Positions 34,433 through 45,385 of a stretch of 64,000 nt of DNA are shown here, in pieces; position 1 is the first letter of the stretch; the number at the start of each line of letters is the position of its first letter. Location: positions 17,360,001 to 17,424,000 of the forward strand of contig JAKSXM010000132.1 of the NCBI GenBank assembly GCA_022575985.1. Direction: 5' to 3'. The notes under the pieces are model-generated. The model was not told where the DNA came from. It saw only the letters and a list, made by a program, of their open reading frames with translations, and ran no database searches. Source of the DNA: Anagrus nilaparvatae (taxonomy: Eukaryota; Arthropoda; Insecta; Hymenoptera; Mymaridae). Made by a program: the position numbers and the translations under genes.

Positions 34433-35294
34433 ATACAGATCAATTTTATACTGATAATATTATAATCACACATTACAAAAAACAACCCTTAGAACTAAAA
34501 TAAGCTCACAGTCTAAATTTTTAAGAACACAAATTTTTTAAACCAAACAGTTATTTAGCGCACGCGCACTATACAGTGTATAAAAGCATTTTATTGGCAA
34601 GTTACTTGACACACATTGTATACGACGGTAAAACTATTAAACTATATATAGTAAATAAATAAAAAGGGTAAGGATACGTTTGAGTATAATACAGCTTTGC
34701 ACTCATGAAAATCTTTTTTTTATATAAAATTATACTTAATTAAAATACTCAGTATAGTCTAAAAAATTTTTAATTTTAAATCACAATATAAAAAGGTTTT
34801 AATTAAATAAGTATAATGTGATAATATCTTTAAAAGTGTTGGAATAGTGAAATACGGAAGTTTGTTAGGTTTTAGTACCAAAAGCTGAACGCCGTGCAGG
34901 TATTGGAGCAAAGCTTGATATTCAAGGTCTGACTTGAAAATAACGTTTTTGAAATAAATAATAAGTAAAAAAAGTGTAGCCATAGCAAAATTTAAAGGGG
35001 AATAGGTGTAGAAAATAATTATAATAAGTTTTTTCAAGATACATAAATTTAAATGTTATTTATTCTCTTAAGAGTAAAACCCAAAACCTTACTAAAATCT
35101 TAAGAAAATAAACGATTTTCTTATAACGTACTTTAATTTTCTTTTTTCTCCTCTAATTTAAGAGGAAATCATTTAATTTTTTTTTTTAAATAATCTGTGT
35201 TGTTTTAGTTTTAATATTTGCTTATTTTTTTTATTTAAAACTAACAAAAAATATAAAAAAAATCAAAATTGAAACGATCGTTCAGGTACTGGTG
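34433..35294. other. AT-rich flank of the transposase gene
   Basis: No gene seen. TATACAGTGTATA at about 34572 is a perfect short palindrome in the region where the transposase promoter or element end would be expected. Confidence 0.4.
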
Positions 35295-35322
35295 ATCGTT
35301 CATGTACTAGTACGAGTACCTT
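35295..35322. repeat. Candidate right terminal inverted repeat
   Basis: ATCGTTCATGTACTAGTACG and the following eight bases are the inverted partner of 30123-30150. A second partial unit (ACGATCGTTCAGGTACTGG) directly precedes it at about 35274. Confidence 0.5.
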
Positions 35323-35337
35323 ACAATATTTTATTGA

Positions 35338-36010
35338 TAATCATCGATAATGATTCCAAATATGTATGTACCTTTGAAAAAATCTGGATCCGATGTGACG
35401 AAGGCTTTAAAATCTATTTTCGTTAAAGGATGTGTCCCAGAAAAGCTGCACTTTTACCAAGGAAACGAATTTTCTAATGCAAATCGTAAGGCTTTACTCG
35501 TTAATTATAACATTAATTATACTCTACGTACAGTAATCTTAAGGCTTCGATTGTGGAATGCTTCAAGATGTGGAAAAAAATTCAACCTTCAAGGCAGTTA
35601 CAAATGGCTCGATATTTTGTCGAATTTTTTGTCGGAATAGAATAGTACAAAACATCGCACTATCAAAATGAAGCCTATAAAGATAAAATCAAATTTAAAC
35701 TCGAAGACAAAGTCTAAGTAAGCAGAAATAAATACGTTTTTGAAAAGGGTTACGGCACAAATTTTACATTGGAAGTCTGTAGGATTGCTCAAGTCAAGAA
35801 AACTGTACAGCATACTTACTTGTTAAACAACTATCAAGATGAGCCCATCAATGGGGGATTTTATGAACAAGAATTGCTGAAAGCTGCTCATCTGGATATT
35901 TATCTATATTTATGTAAAAAGTGTCATTAAAACGAGGTAATATGCTCTTTGTGAAGTGGCTTGGATTTGATAATTTACACAAAAATTGGATAGATAAATC
36001 TAACCTTTAA
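35338..36010 (+). pseudogene. Maverick/Polinton-type integrase fragment with chromodomain-like end
   Basis: The frame 35350-35640 holds the middle of a retroviral-type integrase core: VPLKKSGSDVTKALKSIFVK, then CVPEKLHFYQGNEF where functional enzymes have a second acidic residue just before QG, then YNINYTLRT and KFNLQGSYKWLDIL. Further, frame-shifted pieces follow at about 35640-36010: TKHRTIKMKP, then GGFYEQELLKAAH, and KWLGFDNLHKNWIDKSNL, the last resembling a chromodomain. This order is typical of the integrases of Maverick/Polinton elements. Frameshifts, stops and the apparent change at the second catalytic position (DQG to YQG) show it is dead. No other Polinton gene was recognised nearby. 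Confidence 0.75.
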
Positions 36011-36253
36011 AAGCGTATATACAGATCCTCGTTTTGAGATGTCTGGTCATTATTTATTTGAAAGCTATGGGCAACGATCACAATGCTCCTTCTAATTCTT
36101 CAAATATAAAATATATTCCACTCAAAAATCAAGATTCTAAGAATATTTAAATTGGAAATAACAAAAATGATACATCTAAAAATGAATCTTATTAAAATAC
36201 GCAAAATGTTTTATTATTATTTAATCCTTTTATTTTTAAAGTTAAAAAAAAAA

Positions 36254-36341
36254 GTGCTGTGGGCAGGGTTTGAACCTGCGCGGATTTTTGTTAAACCATT
36301 GCCTCATGCATTAACTCTTAACCACTTGGATACCACAGCAC
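36254..36341 (-). tRNA. tRNA-Ser-like gene or pseudogene with Pol III signals
   Basis: The 88-nt minus-strand unit has a perfect 7-bp acceptor stem (GTGCTGT with ACAGCAC), a perfect 5-bp T stem (GCAGG with CCTGC) enclosing TTCAAAC, an A box (TATCCAAGTGG) and a consensus B box (GGTTCAAACCC). A run of ten T residues follows the acceptor stem directly, as a Pol III terminator would. The length and the CCGCGCAGG junction fit a class II tRNA-Ser. The anticodon arm is poor: a stem AATG/CAAT with one mismatch encloses CATGAGG, which would place TGA at the anticodon but lacks the universal T at position 33. It is probably a tRNA pseudogene or tRNA-derived sequence that may still be transcribed. Confidence 0.6.
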
Positions 36342-36440
36342 TTTGCACATATTGCTTGATATAATATGGGCATTAGACTGTGTCTTATTTTTTATTTTTC
36401 GATATTTTTTGGCTGCCCCCATTTTTTTCGAATATTTTGG

Positions 36441-37704
36441 TTATAAAAAACCCCCAGCTCCAAGGATTTTGATTTTGCCGCCCGTGCCGCCGAGCACTTG
36501 AAGTTTTCCATTTAAATAACAAGGGAATTGGGTTTTTAGCTATATAAATTTTTACAAAATCTAAAAAGCTTTTTTAAAAGCCAATTATTACTATACTTTT
36601 ATATGTTGTAAAGACATTCAAAAGCCCTGCATTTATTCCAAAGGGAATTTTGGAGCTGGAAACGCAAATTTACATGTTGGCTCAATCTTATAAAACAGGG
36701 TTTTTTGGTAATTTTCGATAAAACGCTACAACCTTTGGTTCAACCAAAATACTTTTGGTTAGTCTACTTTTTTTGGTGTAATTGTCACCTTTCAAATGCC
36801 GTAAACTGCGTTTTCTTATCACTGATTCTCTCAGCGCTATAGTCAATTAAACTACTGGTAATTTTTGACTAAAAACAACAAATTTTTGAATTTTTGTAAG
36901 CTGCTGTCAAAAATGTAATTTTTGACGAAATTGAGCTTTATGGGTCTTAAAAATTTTCTACAAGTTTCAATTTTCCAAAAATATTTTACTCACTGCTTCA
37001 ATTTTTAATAAATTATAAACCAGAGATAATAATTTAAAGTCATAGTACCAATATCAGGTTTTAAAAAAAAAATCAATTATTATCATTTACTTTGAAAACC
37101 GATATCCTAAAAACTATTTAAAGAAAAGAGAAGAGTAAAAAATTTTTGAAAACTAGAAGCTTGCAGAAAACTTTTAAGGCTTATAAAACTCAATTTTGTC
37201 AAAAATTACAATTTTAGCAGCAATTTAAACAAATTTAAAAATTGGGCCTTTCGGGTCAAAAATTACCAATAGGTTAATTAACTACAGCGGTGATAGAATC
37301 AGTGATAAAAATACACGGTTTACGTCGTTTGAAAGGTGACATTTACACCAAAAGAGGTAGATTAACCAGAAATATTTTGGTTCATTTTTGACGTTGTAGC
37401 GTTTTATCGAAAATCACAAAAAAACCCTGTTTTATAAGATTGAGCTAACATGTAAATTGGCGTTTCTAGCCCCGAAATTCCCTTTGGAATGAATGCAGGG
37501 CTTTATGCATGTCTTTACAACATATAAAAGTATGTTTTCAGTAAAAATTAGCTTTTAAAAAAGCTTTTTGGATTTTGTAAAAATTTATATAGCTAAAAAT
37601 CCTAAATTCCCATGTTATTTAAATGGGAAACTTCAAGTGCTCAGCGGCACGGGTTAAATAAATCGAAAATCAAAATCCTTGGAGCTGGAAGTTTTTTATA
37701 TTAT
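36441..37704. repeat. Long foldback element, about 1.26 kb, related to 21183-22131
   Basis: The two halves are inverted copies: CAGCTCCAAGGATTTTGATT near 36455 pairs with ATCAAAATCCTTGGAGCTG near 37670, and TCAATCTTATAAAACAGGG near 36682 with CCTGTTTTATAAGATTGA near 37425. Internal motifs (TTTTTGGTAATTTTC, CACCTTTCAAATGCCGTAAA) are shared with the 21183 element, so they belong to one family. It is non-coding. Confidence 0.85.
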
Positions 37705-37705
37705 A

Positions 37706-38994
37706 CTGTCGGATAAATAAAAACGTGCACCTCCCGCTTTTATTGAATAACTTCCACAAAAATGGTCACAAAACATCTGCATAAAATTTTTCTTGTAGAA
37801 AATTGTTTCTTCTACTCCTATACGAAAGGTCAAGTTTCAAAGTTAATAAGGACAAGAGTTATAGTCAAAAAAGGGTCAAAAAAGTGGAAAAAAAAACAAA
37901 TCGCTGTAGTTTCACTAAAAATCAATATTATTTTACCAAAATTTAACCATGGGTTCTTTGACTCTTTCACTTTCTAGGGCCGTTGGAATTCTTAAAAAAT
38001 ATTGTTAAAAATTTAATTTACAACCCTTCAAACTTTTTTTATCAAAATCAGTTTTAACAATCCTATCGACACGATTTTTTTTCCTCCCGATAGAATATTT
38101 ATTTTAGATCTGAATTCTCGAATTTGACGTCTGCACACATCTTCGTTTGATAGTAGTATCAATAAAAATAAATAATTTTTATGTATAGAAATCTAATAAT
38201 TACTTTTCTCATTGTTTTTGTGCTATGAATGAAAATAAAATTTAAAGTGCGACTGCCTATGGAGAGTTTTTGATGCACCAAGAAAAAATTAAATAATTTT
38301 TGAAAAAAATTCTTTGTATTTATTTTTTTTTCTACTGATTTAACTATCTTTTCTTTGTTTTAACACGAATAAAAGAAATTTTTTCATGTAGTCATTGTAG
38401 AGTATCAAAAACTGTCCACAGGCGGTAGCACCTTAAATTTTATTTTCATTCATAGCTCGAAAGTGTGGTAAAATTAATTATTAGTTTTCTATTCATATGC
38501 AAGATTTAGTTTTATTGATACTACTATCAAACGAAGATGTGTGTAGACATCAAATTCGAGAATTCAGATCTAAAATAAATATTCTATCGGGATGAAAAAA
38601 AATCGCGTCGATCGGATTGTTAAAACTGATATTGATAAAAAAAGTTTGAAGGGTTGTAAATTAAATTTTTAACAATATTTTTTAAAAATTCCAACGGCCC
38701 TAGAAAGTGAAAGAGTCAAAGAACCCATGGTTAAACTTTGGTAAAATAATATTGATTTTTAGTGAAATTATAACGATTTGAAAATGACCAAAAAAAGTGT
38801 TCAGTTTTTTTTCCACTTTTTTGCCCCCTTTTTGACTATAACTCTTGTCCTAATTAACTTTGAAACTTGACCTTTCGTATAGGAGTAGAAGAATCAATTT
38901 TCTACAAGAAAAATTTTATGCGGATGTTTTGTAACCATTTTTGTGGAAGTTATTCAATAAAAGCGGGAGGTGCACGTTTTTATTTATTCGACAG
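37706..38994. repeat. Long foldback element, about 1.29 kb, TA-flanked
   Basis: An almost complete palindrome. It begins CTGTCGGATAAATAAAAACG and ends with the inverted CGTTTTTATTTATTCGACAG, flanked by TA on each side. Arms match closely over about 600 bases, for example GTGCACCTCCCGCTTTTATT against AATAAAAGCGGGAGGTGCAC and CGTCTGCACACATCTTCG against CGAAGATGTGTGTAGAC. It adjoins the preceding foldback with only an AT junction between them. The frames at 37762-37977 and 38867-39052 are fragments of the arms. Confidence 0.85.
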
Positions 38995-40689
38995 TATTAT
39001 ATTATATTATTCTTTATATTATTCTTTATTTATGCAAAATCAAATTACATAAATTTAACGGGTTTTTAAAACCCTTTATAAATATAATTATATAAACAAT
39101 AAAATTGATTAACTTCAATACCTAGTAATATATATAGTAATAAAAAAAAAAAAAATCAAATCTAATTAAATTAGTAAATTATCATTATCTTTTAAAATTA
39201 TTATAATAGAATTTCAAGGTTTAATTTATAAAAATTTAATATTGCTTTTACTTATAATAATAACTATCTTAGTATTCTAATATATCACTTTAAAGGAATA
39301 TTTAAATTTTGAGGTTGTTTAAAGGATTTATTAACATTAAGGTTACTCAGAAAAATTAAAACATTGATTACTTTGAAATAAATCAATTTTTTCATAAACT
39401 AATTAAAATATTAAATAATTATCAATATATTACTAATTAAAATGTATTTATATTATGCATGTAGATAAAACAAATAGAGAAGTTTAAAATTATCTTTTTA
39501 GTTTTGTTAAAAAAAACTTCTGAAAAAAATAATTAAACAAACTGCAAAATACGGTTATGGACGATCGATTTGCGTGAAATATTTCTCGACCGGCAACGAT
39601 GTATGATAATAATATATTTAAAAAGAAAAATTGATAAATAATTTAAAGCTAATTGACAGAATAATAAAAAAAATTTTTTAAATTTTTATTAAATAAATTA
39701 ATAATAATATTCTAAAATAAAAACTTTTGTGAAATAAAAGATATAACAATTTACAGATTAACAGGAAAAATAAACAGACTTGAAGTTAAAATTTTAAATT
39801 TAAATCGTATTAAATTATTTAAAACATAATAAAAAATTAAAAATATTAGTCATCTAAACAAAATTTACAAATAGTATTTTTTTTTAATATTAAAAAAATT
39901 TAGTTTATTTTCATTAGTATTTATTAAAATTCTAGAAAATAATTTTTTGATTTTTTTTTACCTTAAGATTTAAAAATACCGCTTAAGATTAAAATACTAA
40001 TGATGATTTAAAATATACTTATTAATATAATGTGTAACAGTAAATTTGAAAGATTTTAAAAAATTTAAACTTTTCTTTTTCAAATGTACATTTTAAAATT
40101 CTTTTTTAATTCATAATAATATATTTATATCGCTCGAATTATTTTAGTTAGGAAAATAATAAGTCGATCTTAACTTTAAGTTAAAACTAAAATAAATTAA
40201 TTTCCTCGTAAAAGATCGACTTATTATTTTCTTTTTTAATTATTGTACTGATTATAAAATATAAAAATTTTTTATTTTAATATAAAAATGTATAACAATT
40301 TTACCCTCTCAATAAAGTGCGTCCGATTCGATCTCTCTGACCTATTACTTTTCCAGCAGGAGTCATGAAATAATTATAGATTCTGTTTCTAAATAATGTG
40401 GCATTTTGCTTTTTATTTATAGGCTGGTTAACAATTGCTTTTCTAAGAGGAAGGTGAAGTGCCATGGACTAGTATCACATTACCATTTTCGTTTTCATGA
40501 TCTGCATAATTTGGAGGGCAATATTTCTTCAAGATTTAGCTATAATTTTCTTACAAAAATTTTGCCATCACATGGTTGCCAAAATACTTTGTCTACACCA
40601 TCTCGGTTCTCCTTAATAGGATTTCTTAGTAACCTAGCAATAGCAAAATCAGATGCATAACGAATAGTTAGAAAAATAAGTTTGCAAAA
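38995..40689. other. AT-rich spacer with a small perfect hairpin
   Basis: Mostly low-complexity AT-rich DNA. At 40152-40231 GAAAATAATAAGTCGATCTTA is mirrored by AAGATCGACTTATTATTTTC, forming an 80-base hairpin that may be a small MITE. A less AT-rich patch near 39545-39605 is unidentified. Confidence 0.5.
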
Positions 40690-41590
40690 AAACGAAAATG
40701 TAAGGTTTAAAGTTCCGACTACAAAAACTGAATCAATATTCCATAGAAAATGTTACCATAATTATTTTAGTTAAAATTCTGTACAAAAACAAGTTGAAGA
40801 CCAGCCACCTAAAAAATCTTTAAGACGTTCCGATAAATTTGTATTAAAAGATTTATGTTCAGATAAATTTATGAAGAAACAAATGAATTATTTGGTAAAG
40901 TATCGCAAAAAACTCTTTACTATTGTTAATGAGCATACCCCGAAAAAAATTTTAGAATTTTATATATTTATATATGCATGAAATGGGTAAAAACGTGAGT
41001 AACAGGCATACCAGATCTGATCAAAGAAAATGCTAAATATACCGAGAAATGTTACGCAGCATTTTTTAAACTGAATAGTTTGCATCCATGTCCAGTTTAG
41101 AAAAAATTTCCTAAAATAACAAAATTTATCGTGACCTATATCGAAGAAGATGCATTATTTATCGAACAGAAATCACGGATGAGAATATGTTGAAACATTT
41201 TAAAGAAGTAAATAAACTTAAAACTGATGAAGAAAGTAGAGCAGAAACTGTTGAATTAGCAGCAGAATACATTTATAAAGATATTAAGATAAAAGTATAT
41301 AATACCACAGCATACCAACCGGTTGATGAATTGTTTTTAAATCTTTACCAATATGTACCAGATTCTTTACTGAAGTTTGTTTCATTATTAATTTTTCGTT
41401 ACAAATAAGGAGAAAATGCAGAAGCATTACAGAAAAAGGTAATGAGCTTATGCCATGCAATTTTTAATTGTACTATTCCCAAGTCCTTTACATCGCCTTT
41501 GCAATTGGGAACAACAGTTGTTTCGTACCACAGATTTGGTTCTAAGGATTTACTTAATACTCTATCAATCTATCATTTTTTAAATTTTGA
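40690..41590 (+). pseudogene. Degenerate transposon-type reading frame, family uncertain
   Basis: Broken frames are visible: EDQPPKKSLRRSDKFVLKDL near 40797, ITDENMLKHFKEVNKLK at 41172, and a 73-codon frame (41187-41408) ending SLLKFVSLLIFRYK, then after one stop KKVMSLCHAIFNCTIPKSFT and QLGTTVVSYHRFGSKDLLNT to about 41560. The last block follows a pattern (S-CHAI, then a G---H--F-SK-L motif) that I associate with long uncharacterised proteins encoded by repetitive DNA in insects and cnidarians. Stops and shifts show decay. The superfamily could not be assigned. Confidence 0.4.
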
Positions 41591-42092
41591 TAAATGAATT
41601 TGATAACAGAGGTATAATATCATAAAAACATTAGATGCATAGTAACCGGTTAAAACTACACACCGTTTGTTTTATTAATTATAACTCATGAAAATTTTAC
41701 GAATAAGGAAGTAAGAAATTTATTTTATCTTAAAAAAGAACAAAACAGTAAGTGACTAAGAACCGGTTAATGTTAGTTAAGTTCTGTTTGGTACCTTCTT
41801 AAAACAAAAAAATTACAAAAGAAATGCTATGAAAAATTAAACTAAATTTTGGGCTAAATATTTTTAAATAATAACTTTTTTAAAGAAAACTTAAAAAGAA
41901 AATGACAAAACCGGTATTCGTCATTATCTATAGTATTTCTCATTTTTTATAAACTTATTTATAAAAAGTATTTACTGTCATTAAAAAATAATTTTTCTTT
42001 AATAAAAATTAAATATTAAAAAAAAAAACACATTCTAATAACTTTTACGATATAAATTAAAACTTTGACAAACAAAAAAAATATTTACTTTA

Positions 42093-42690
42093 GTTACCAT
42101 CTTCTTTTTGATGATAATCATCCAATTTTCGTTGGGGCGTTTTGACCCCACGGCAAAGATCACTAAGTGGCATTTTTGGAAAGTCTTCCAACACTTGTAT
42201 ATAGGTAAAGTCGTCGACCTGCAAAATAAGCAAATAATAGGCATCCATAAATTAAAGTATAATAATATTAATAAAAAAAATTAATCAAGTAATCTGAAAA
42301 AAGAATTACATGTATATTACCAGTTACATTGTAGTTCACTCTGCCAACAATGCTGAGTTTGTCACCTCTTTCTATGGAATGCTCTTCAAATGTTGTTACA
42401 TTAACGGTTAATTTATACTCCTGGTGTGTTTTTGACCCACGTGCATATGTCGAAAGGTTGTTCCTTAATGTTTTTATGAATGTTTTTATTTTTATATATA
42501 TATTAAAAAATTATAAAATTAAAAAATAGTTTTTTTCTTACTTGATCTATAATTAAATCCTTTTGATATTTTCAATCAACTCATCGCCCCATAACAGGCA
42601 AGTGAGTTTCATAGATCCGTTAGTTACCACGAATTTCAATAGCTTATATTTAATCATCTTACCGACAAATTCTGCTGTTTCGACACTAAA
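42093..42690 (-). pseudogene. Exon-like coding blocks with OB-fold/RPA-like look, part of a transposon ruin
   Basis: Three minus-strand blocks look like exons. Block 1 (about 42675-42559) reads VETAEFVGKMIKYKLLKFVV and continues to MKLTCLLWGDELIENIK, and the T-C-L-LWG-E pattern resembles the OB folds of replication protein A-like single-strand binding proteins. Block 2 (about 42490-42320) has NNLSTYARGSKTHQEYKL and IERGDKLSIVGRVNYNVTG. Block 3 (about 42222-42093) opens at an acceptor TTGCAG and reads VDDFTYIQVLEDFPKMPL to a stop. They lie downstream of, and on the same strand as, the EnSpm-like transposase remains and may belong to the same element. OB-fold assignment is a pattern judgement only. 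Confidence 0.35.
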
Positions 42691-42787
42691 TATGTACCCG
42701 TAAAAGATAAAAAATATTTAAAAAATGTATTTAATTGAAAAAAATTATACATTGTAAAAATAAAAAATCTACTTACACTGTTGAATC

Positions 42788-43960
42788 TCAATCTCTGAAT
42801 TCTTTCAGGTCTTTGTTGGATATATATATATTCGGAACAAAAGAGTTCAAAAGATTATTAAAAAAGGCCTTACAATTTTCTGTATAACAACAAAGCCTCT
42901 CTAAGTAGTTACATACTTTTAGAATCCTTTTTATAATTCCTACCTTCTCAATACCCTTGTAGATGTATTTAATAATAGATAAGCCTAATTTAAAATTTTT
43001 TGAATAGTTTTGAGTGGAGTAAATTATATTATTGACGCATAATCTATAATATTCATAGAACTTGGTATCATTACATATGATTCTTTTGGGAAACAGATTC
43101 ATTAGGCTGTTTTTGAGACTTTGTAACCAAATCACTGGTTTAATTAAATATATATTATCAGTTACATAATCTTTTTTTTCTTGTTTTATTTTATTTTTAT
43201 TTGAAACATCACTGCAAAATCTATATCCCGGACTTTAAAAACGTTTTTTTTTTCTTGTTGTTTAGGAGAGAAATAATGAGGTAGATGAATAAATTTGAAC
43301 TTCAGGATGATTTGTCCCATAAATTAAATGTTCTAAATATCCATTCAAATTTTCAAAAGGGAAACAGGACATAACCCATAAAAGTCAAACCATTTTACCA
43401 TCTTTGATAAATGTAAAAGTAAATGAATATTCAAAGTCATCTGTTCAGGTCCATAAAGTCTTTCAAAATTTTTTACATATTTATTCAAATAATTAGAGGC
43501 AACGTTTATCATTTCACTATCAATTGAAGCTGATCATAACAAATGTAATCCAGTGACAAGAAGGCAATGATATTTAAAATATTCAGGGTCCATTATGTTA
43601 TGAAATATTAGAATAGTATATATTAGTAAAAAAAGTTTAATCTCCGAAGCTTTCTAATACGCAAAATCACTAATGCTGCTGGGTCTTATTTACACGAAAT
43701 GGGAAAGGTTTATTGACTTAAACCTTTGATTAACTAGAATAGTGAAATTAAATAATGATCCTTTACTGGTTTTTAATTTTTTGCCAAAACAGATATCACC
43801 GAGTATTTTTGTAACATTAGATGTAAAGTGCATAATATCTATCACGGTAGTTTCAATAAAATTTTAACAAGTTTTCAATAAAGCTGTCGGACCTTTAATC
43901 CCTAAAATATCATTATCTTTATCAGCTAGAGGGCTCACTTCTTCAGTTTCTTTTGATGAA
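42788..43960 (-). pseudogene. EnSpm/CACTA-like transposase remains
   Basis: Read on the minus strand from 43960, the frames give DNDILGIKGPTALLKTC, then VIDIMHFTSNVTKILGD, matching the GIKGPS and IDYMHC motifs of EnSpm/CACTA-type transposases. Further on, ERLYGPEQMTFNIHLLLHLS followed by KMVKWFDFYGLCPVSLLKFE corresponds to the conserved YG--M--N-H-L-HL---V---GPL segment of the same proteins. A 115-codon frame (42788-43135) supplies the more C-terminal part. Shifts and stops break the frame repeatedly. The order and strand are consistent with one element running from about 45385 to 42790, interrupted by the LINE at 44040-45140. Confidence 0.6.
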
Positions 43961-44039
43961 CGGGGGATCAAAAGTTCTTGATACGGAAATACCATCACTA
44001 CAGGGTCTTTTAATTTATTATTATTATTATTATTATCAT

Positions 44040-45140
44040 TAATCTTTATTTGCCAAAATTCGCTGTGAAAGGAAGCTATGTATTGAAGTTGACAACGACC
44101 CCTAGGGACTTGGCTTTAAGATAGTTATGAATAAGCTGAGGGGCTTTGCGGCCAGCTCGCTAATGGACGAAGAGGAGGCAAAAATAGTCGTTGATGCCCT
44201 ATTCCCGACGCACCCGACAAGAGTGGACCAAGAGGATAACACCAATGTGGAGGATATCCCGGACTTTACGCAAAAAGAGCTGTTCGCTGCCGTGGACTCC
44301 CTTAGAAATGAGAAAGCTCCCGCCCCAGACGGTATACCAGCCGAGATTATAAGATTAGTTGCACACGAGTTTCCATCATTGATGCTAAGGATGTACAACA
44401 CATGCATCCGAACAGGAGTCTTTAGCAGGCGATGGAAAAAGGCAATAATGGTACTTATCAGCAAAGGAAAGGGTGATCCTACACTCCCATCCTACTGGCG
44501 ACCACTAGGACTTTTGGATACAGGGGGAAAAAGTTTCAAAATGATGCTGCAACCTCGTATCTTAAACGCAGTAGAAGCAGCAGGAGACTTATCTCCTCGA
44601 CAATACGGCCTTAAACGGGGGAGGTCCACCATTGGGGCAGTGAAGGAGGCCGTTGACGCGATAGCGAGGGCCCAAACGGGTAATAATTACTCTCGTAAAA
44701 TTACTCTTTTGGTTACCCTTGATGTCAAGAATGCATTTAACTAGGCAAAATGGACAGACTTCCTGCAAGGACTGAGTGACTTTGCAGTACCCAAATATTT
44801 GATGCAGGTAATGAAGAGCTAAGTGACCGAGTACTCTTATACGAGACTCTACAAGGTAAAAGGTGTAGGAAAGTGACAGCTGGCGTGGCTCAGGGTTCGG
44901 TACTGGAACCTGACTTATGGAACATTTCTTATGATGGTATCCTGAGGCTGGAGCTAGTGGATGGCTGCTTCATGATAGGGTATGCGGGTGATATTGCTCT
45001 CGTAATCGTAGCAAGAAACGTACAACAGGCTTAGAACAGCTCGAGCGTCTGCATGGTAAATACAAACATATGGATGGAAGAGCATGGATTAAGTCTTGCA
45101 GCTGCTAAAACAGAGATCGTAATGTTTACAGAGAAGCAAA
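44040..45140 (+). mobile_element. R1-like LINE reverse transcriptase, copy 1, broken
   Basis: A non-LTR retrotransposon fragment of far more balanced base composition than its neighbours. It begins with the region before the reverse transcriptase (LCIEVDNDP, then a stop where related elements have Trp). It runs through EKAPAPDGIPAEIIRLV, SRRWKKAIMVLISKGKGD, YWRPLGLLDTGGK, and LDVKNAFN, after which a TAG at 44742-44744 breaks the frame. Later pieces include VAQGSVLEPDLWN and GYAGD, where the catalytic YADD box should be; it is therefore catalytically dead as well as frame-broken. It stops abruptly at about 45140, where minus-strand EnSpm-like sequence resumes. Confidence 0.85.
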
Positions 45141-45144
45141 TTAA

Positions 45145-45385
45145 AATGATATTCTTTAAATCTGATGAGGAATTTAATTTTTGTTGTAAAATACGAGATC
45201 CTTGATTCAGGTATTTTATATTTATTTCACCAGCAAGATCAACATTCAAAGAACTGTTAAAAATATTATCTTCTGCAGAACATTGTGTATTTAAAATTTT
45301 TTGATTCAGTTTAAAAGACTTATTACATGAAGTATCGTCCTCCGTATCATCGGAACACGAATCCTGAGATATCCGTCTTTGGCAT
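45145..45385 (-). pseudogene. Probable N-terminal exon of the interrupted EnSpm-like element
   Basis: An uninterrupted minus-strand frame (RRISQDSCSDDTEDDTSCNK, then CSAEDNIFNSSLNVDLAGEI, ending SSSDLKNIIL) runs up to the LINE boundary. It is Ser/Asp-rich with no domain of its own. Its strand and position fit the 5' part of the EnSpm-like transposase at 42788-43960, displaced by the LINE. This is inference from context. Confidence 0.4.

Noticed and set aside
31735..34640. TTACCGCCG and CGACGGTAA as terminal repeats of the pogo-like transposon
   Set aside because: Only about nine bases agree and the further match is poor, so this was not annotated as element ends.
37762..39052. Short frames at 37762-37977 and 38867-39052
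   Set aside because: They fall in opposite arms of one palindrome and show no protein features.
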